DNA of 64,000 bases from Erpobdella octoculata (lineage: Eukaryota; Annelida; Clitellata; Hirudinida; Erpobdellidae): the NCBI GenBank assembly GCA_963978895.1, contig OZ022240.1, positions 19,001,983 to 19,065,982 on the forward strand. The letters run 5' to 3'. Positions 63,990 through 64,000 of the stretch are shown piece by piece. Positions within the stretch are counted from its first letter, which is position 1, and each line of letters starts with the position of its first letter. The notes beneath the pieces were generated by a model, which was given only the letters and a program-made list of their open reading frames with translations, made no database searches and was not told the origin of the DNA. The translations under genes were made by a program, and so were the position numbers.

Positions 63990-64000
63990 GTAAGTTGATG

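Noticed and set aside
1..64000. CRISPR array, prophage or bacterial operon
   Set aside because: The regular repeats seen are eukaryotic micro- and minisatellites without spacers; no prokaryotic gene organisation.

Overview
This is an AT-rich, intron-rich animal (invertebrate metazoan) sequence. The evidence is eukaryotic exons with GT/AG borders, a polycystin-1-type receptor/channel gene, and introns packed with animal transposon classes: CR1/L2-like LINEs, hAT, Helitron, Penelope-like, LTR, piggyBac, and long (TA)n tracts. I cannot name the species. No prokaryotic genes, operons or CRISPR are present.

One host gene runs the length of the window on the + strand. I assembled 23 consecutive coding exons from about 324 to 63989, with matching intron phases at every junction apart from the caveats noted (acceptor of exon 12, apparent 1-base frameshift in exon 20). 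The gene continues beyond both window edges. Its product is a polycystin-1-like protein. In order it has: the end of the extracellular region with GAIN-like strands (exons 1-5), a GPS autoproteolysis motif with an intact His-Leu-Ser site (exons 6-7), TM1 (exon 7), a PLAT/LH2 domain (exons 8-10), TM2-TM5 with acidic/basic linkers (exons 11-16), and the polycystin cation-channel module with the TOP extracellular domain (exons 18-20) and S1-S6 (exons 18, 21, 22, 23). Total coding length seen is about 1,444 codons over 63.7 kb, so about 93% of the window is intron.

Intron contents, left to right. 0.6-4.4 kb: two CR1/L2-type LINE copies with (CATT)n and (TAC)n tails. 4.59-9.62 kb: a foldback-like unit whose inverted ends are tandem repeats, enclosing a Helitron-like element with a G-tract minisatellite. 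11.6-13.2 kb: a decayed BED-finger hAT and the end of a 'gggttcggg' hAT-like family. 15.7-17.3 kb: a minus-strand LTR-element remnant whose ORF carries fifteen copies of an acidic Ser/Asp 9-residue repeat. 21.2-28.2 kb: Helitron-like element, Penelope-like fragment with a hammerhead-ribozyme-like fold, and an autonomous Helitron wreck holding two LINEs. 29.4-33.5 kb: a 35-bp tandem array split by insertions, including a GTF2IRD2/ZBED-type hAT that itself holds a LINE. 34.1-39.6 kb: a nest (LINE, hAT, then hAT, LINEs and a foldback element holding a Helitron end) with readable target-site duplications. 41.4-49.4 kb: hAT-like elements, a tRNA-derived SINE, Helitron copies and a solo LTR. 50.9-51.7 kb: piggyBac remnant. 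53-58.6 kb: LINEs and a second Penelope-like end with the same ribozyme-like fold. 61.9-63.6 kb: another 'gggttcggg' element and tandem repeats.

The most noteworthy signals are the two co-varying hammerhead-like folds in Penelope-like fragments, the datable transposon nest at 34-39.6 kb, the acidic repeat ORF of the LTR element, and the possible frameshift in the channel-domain exon of the host gene.
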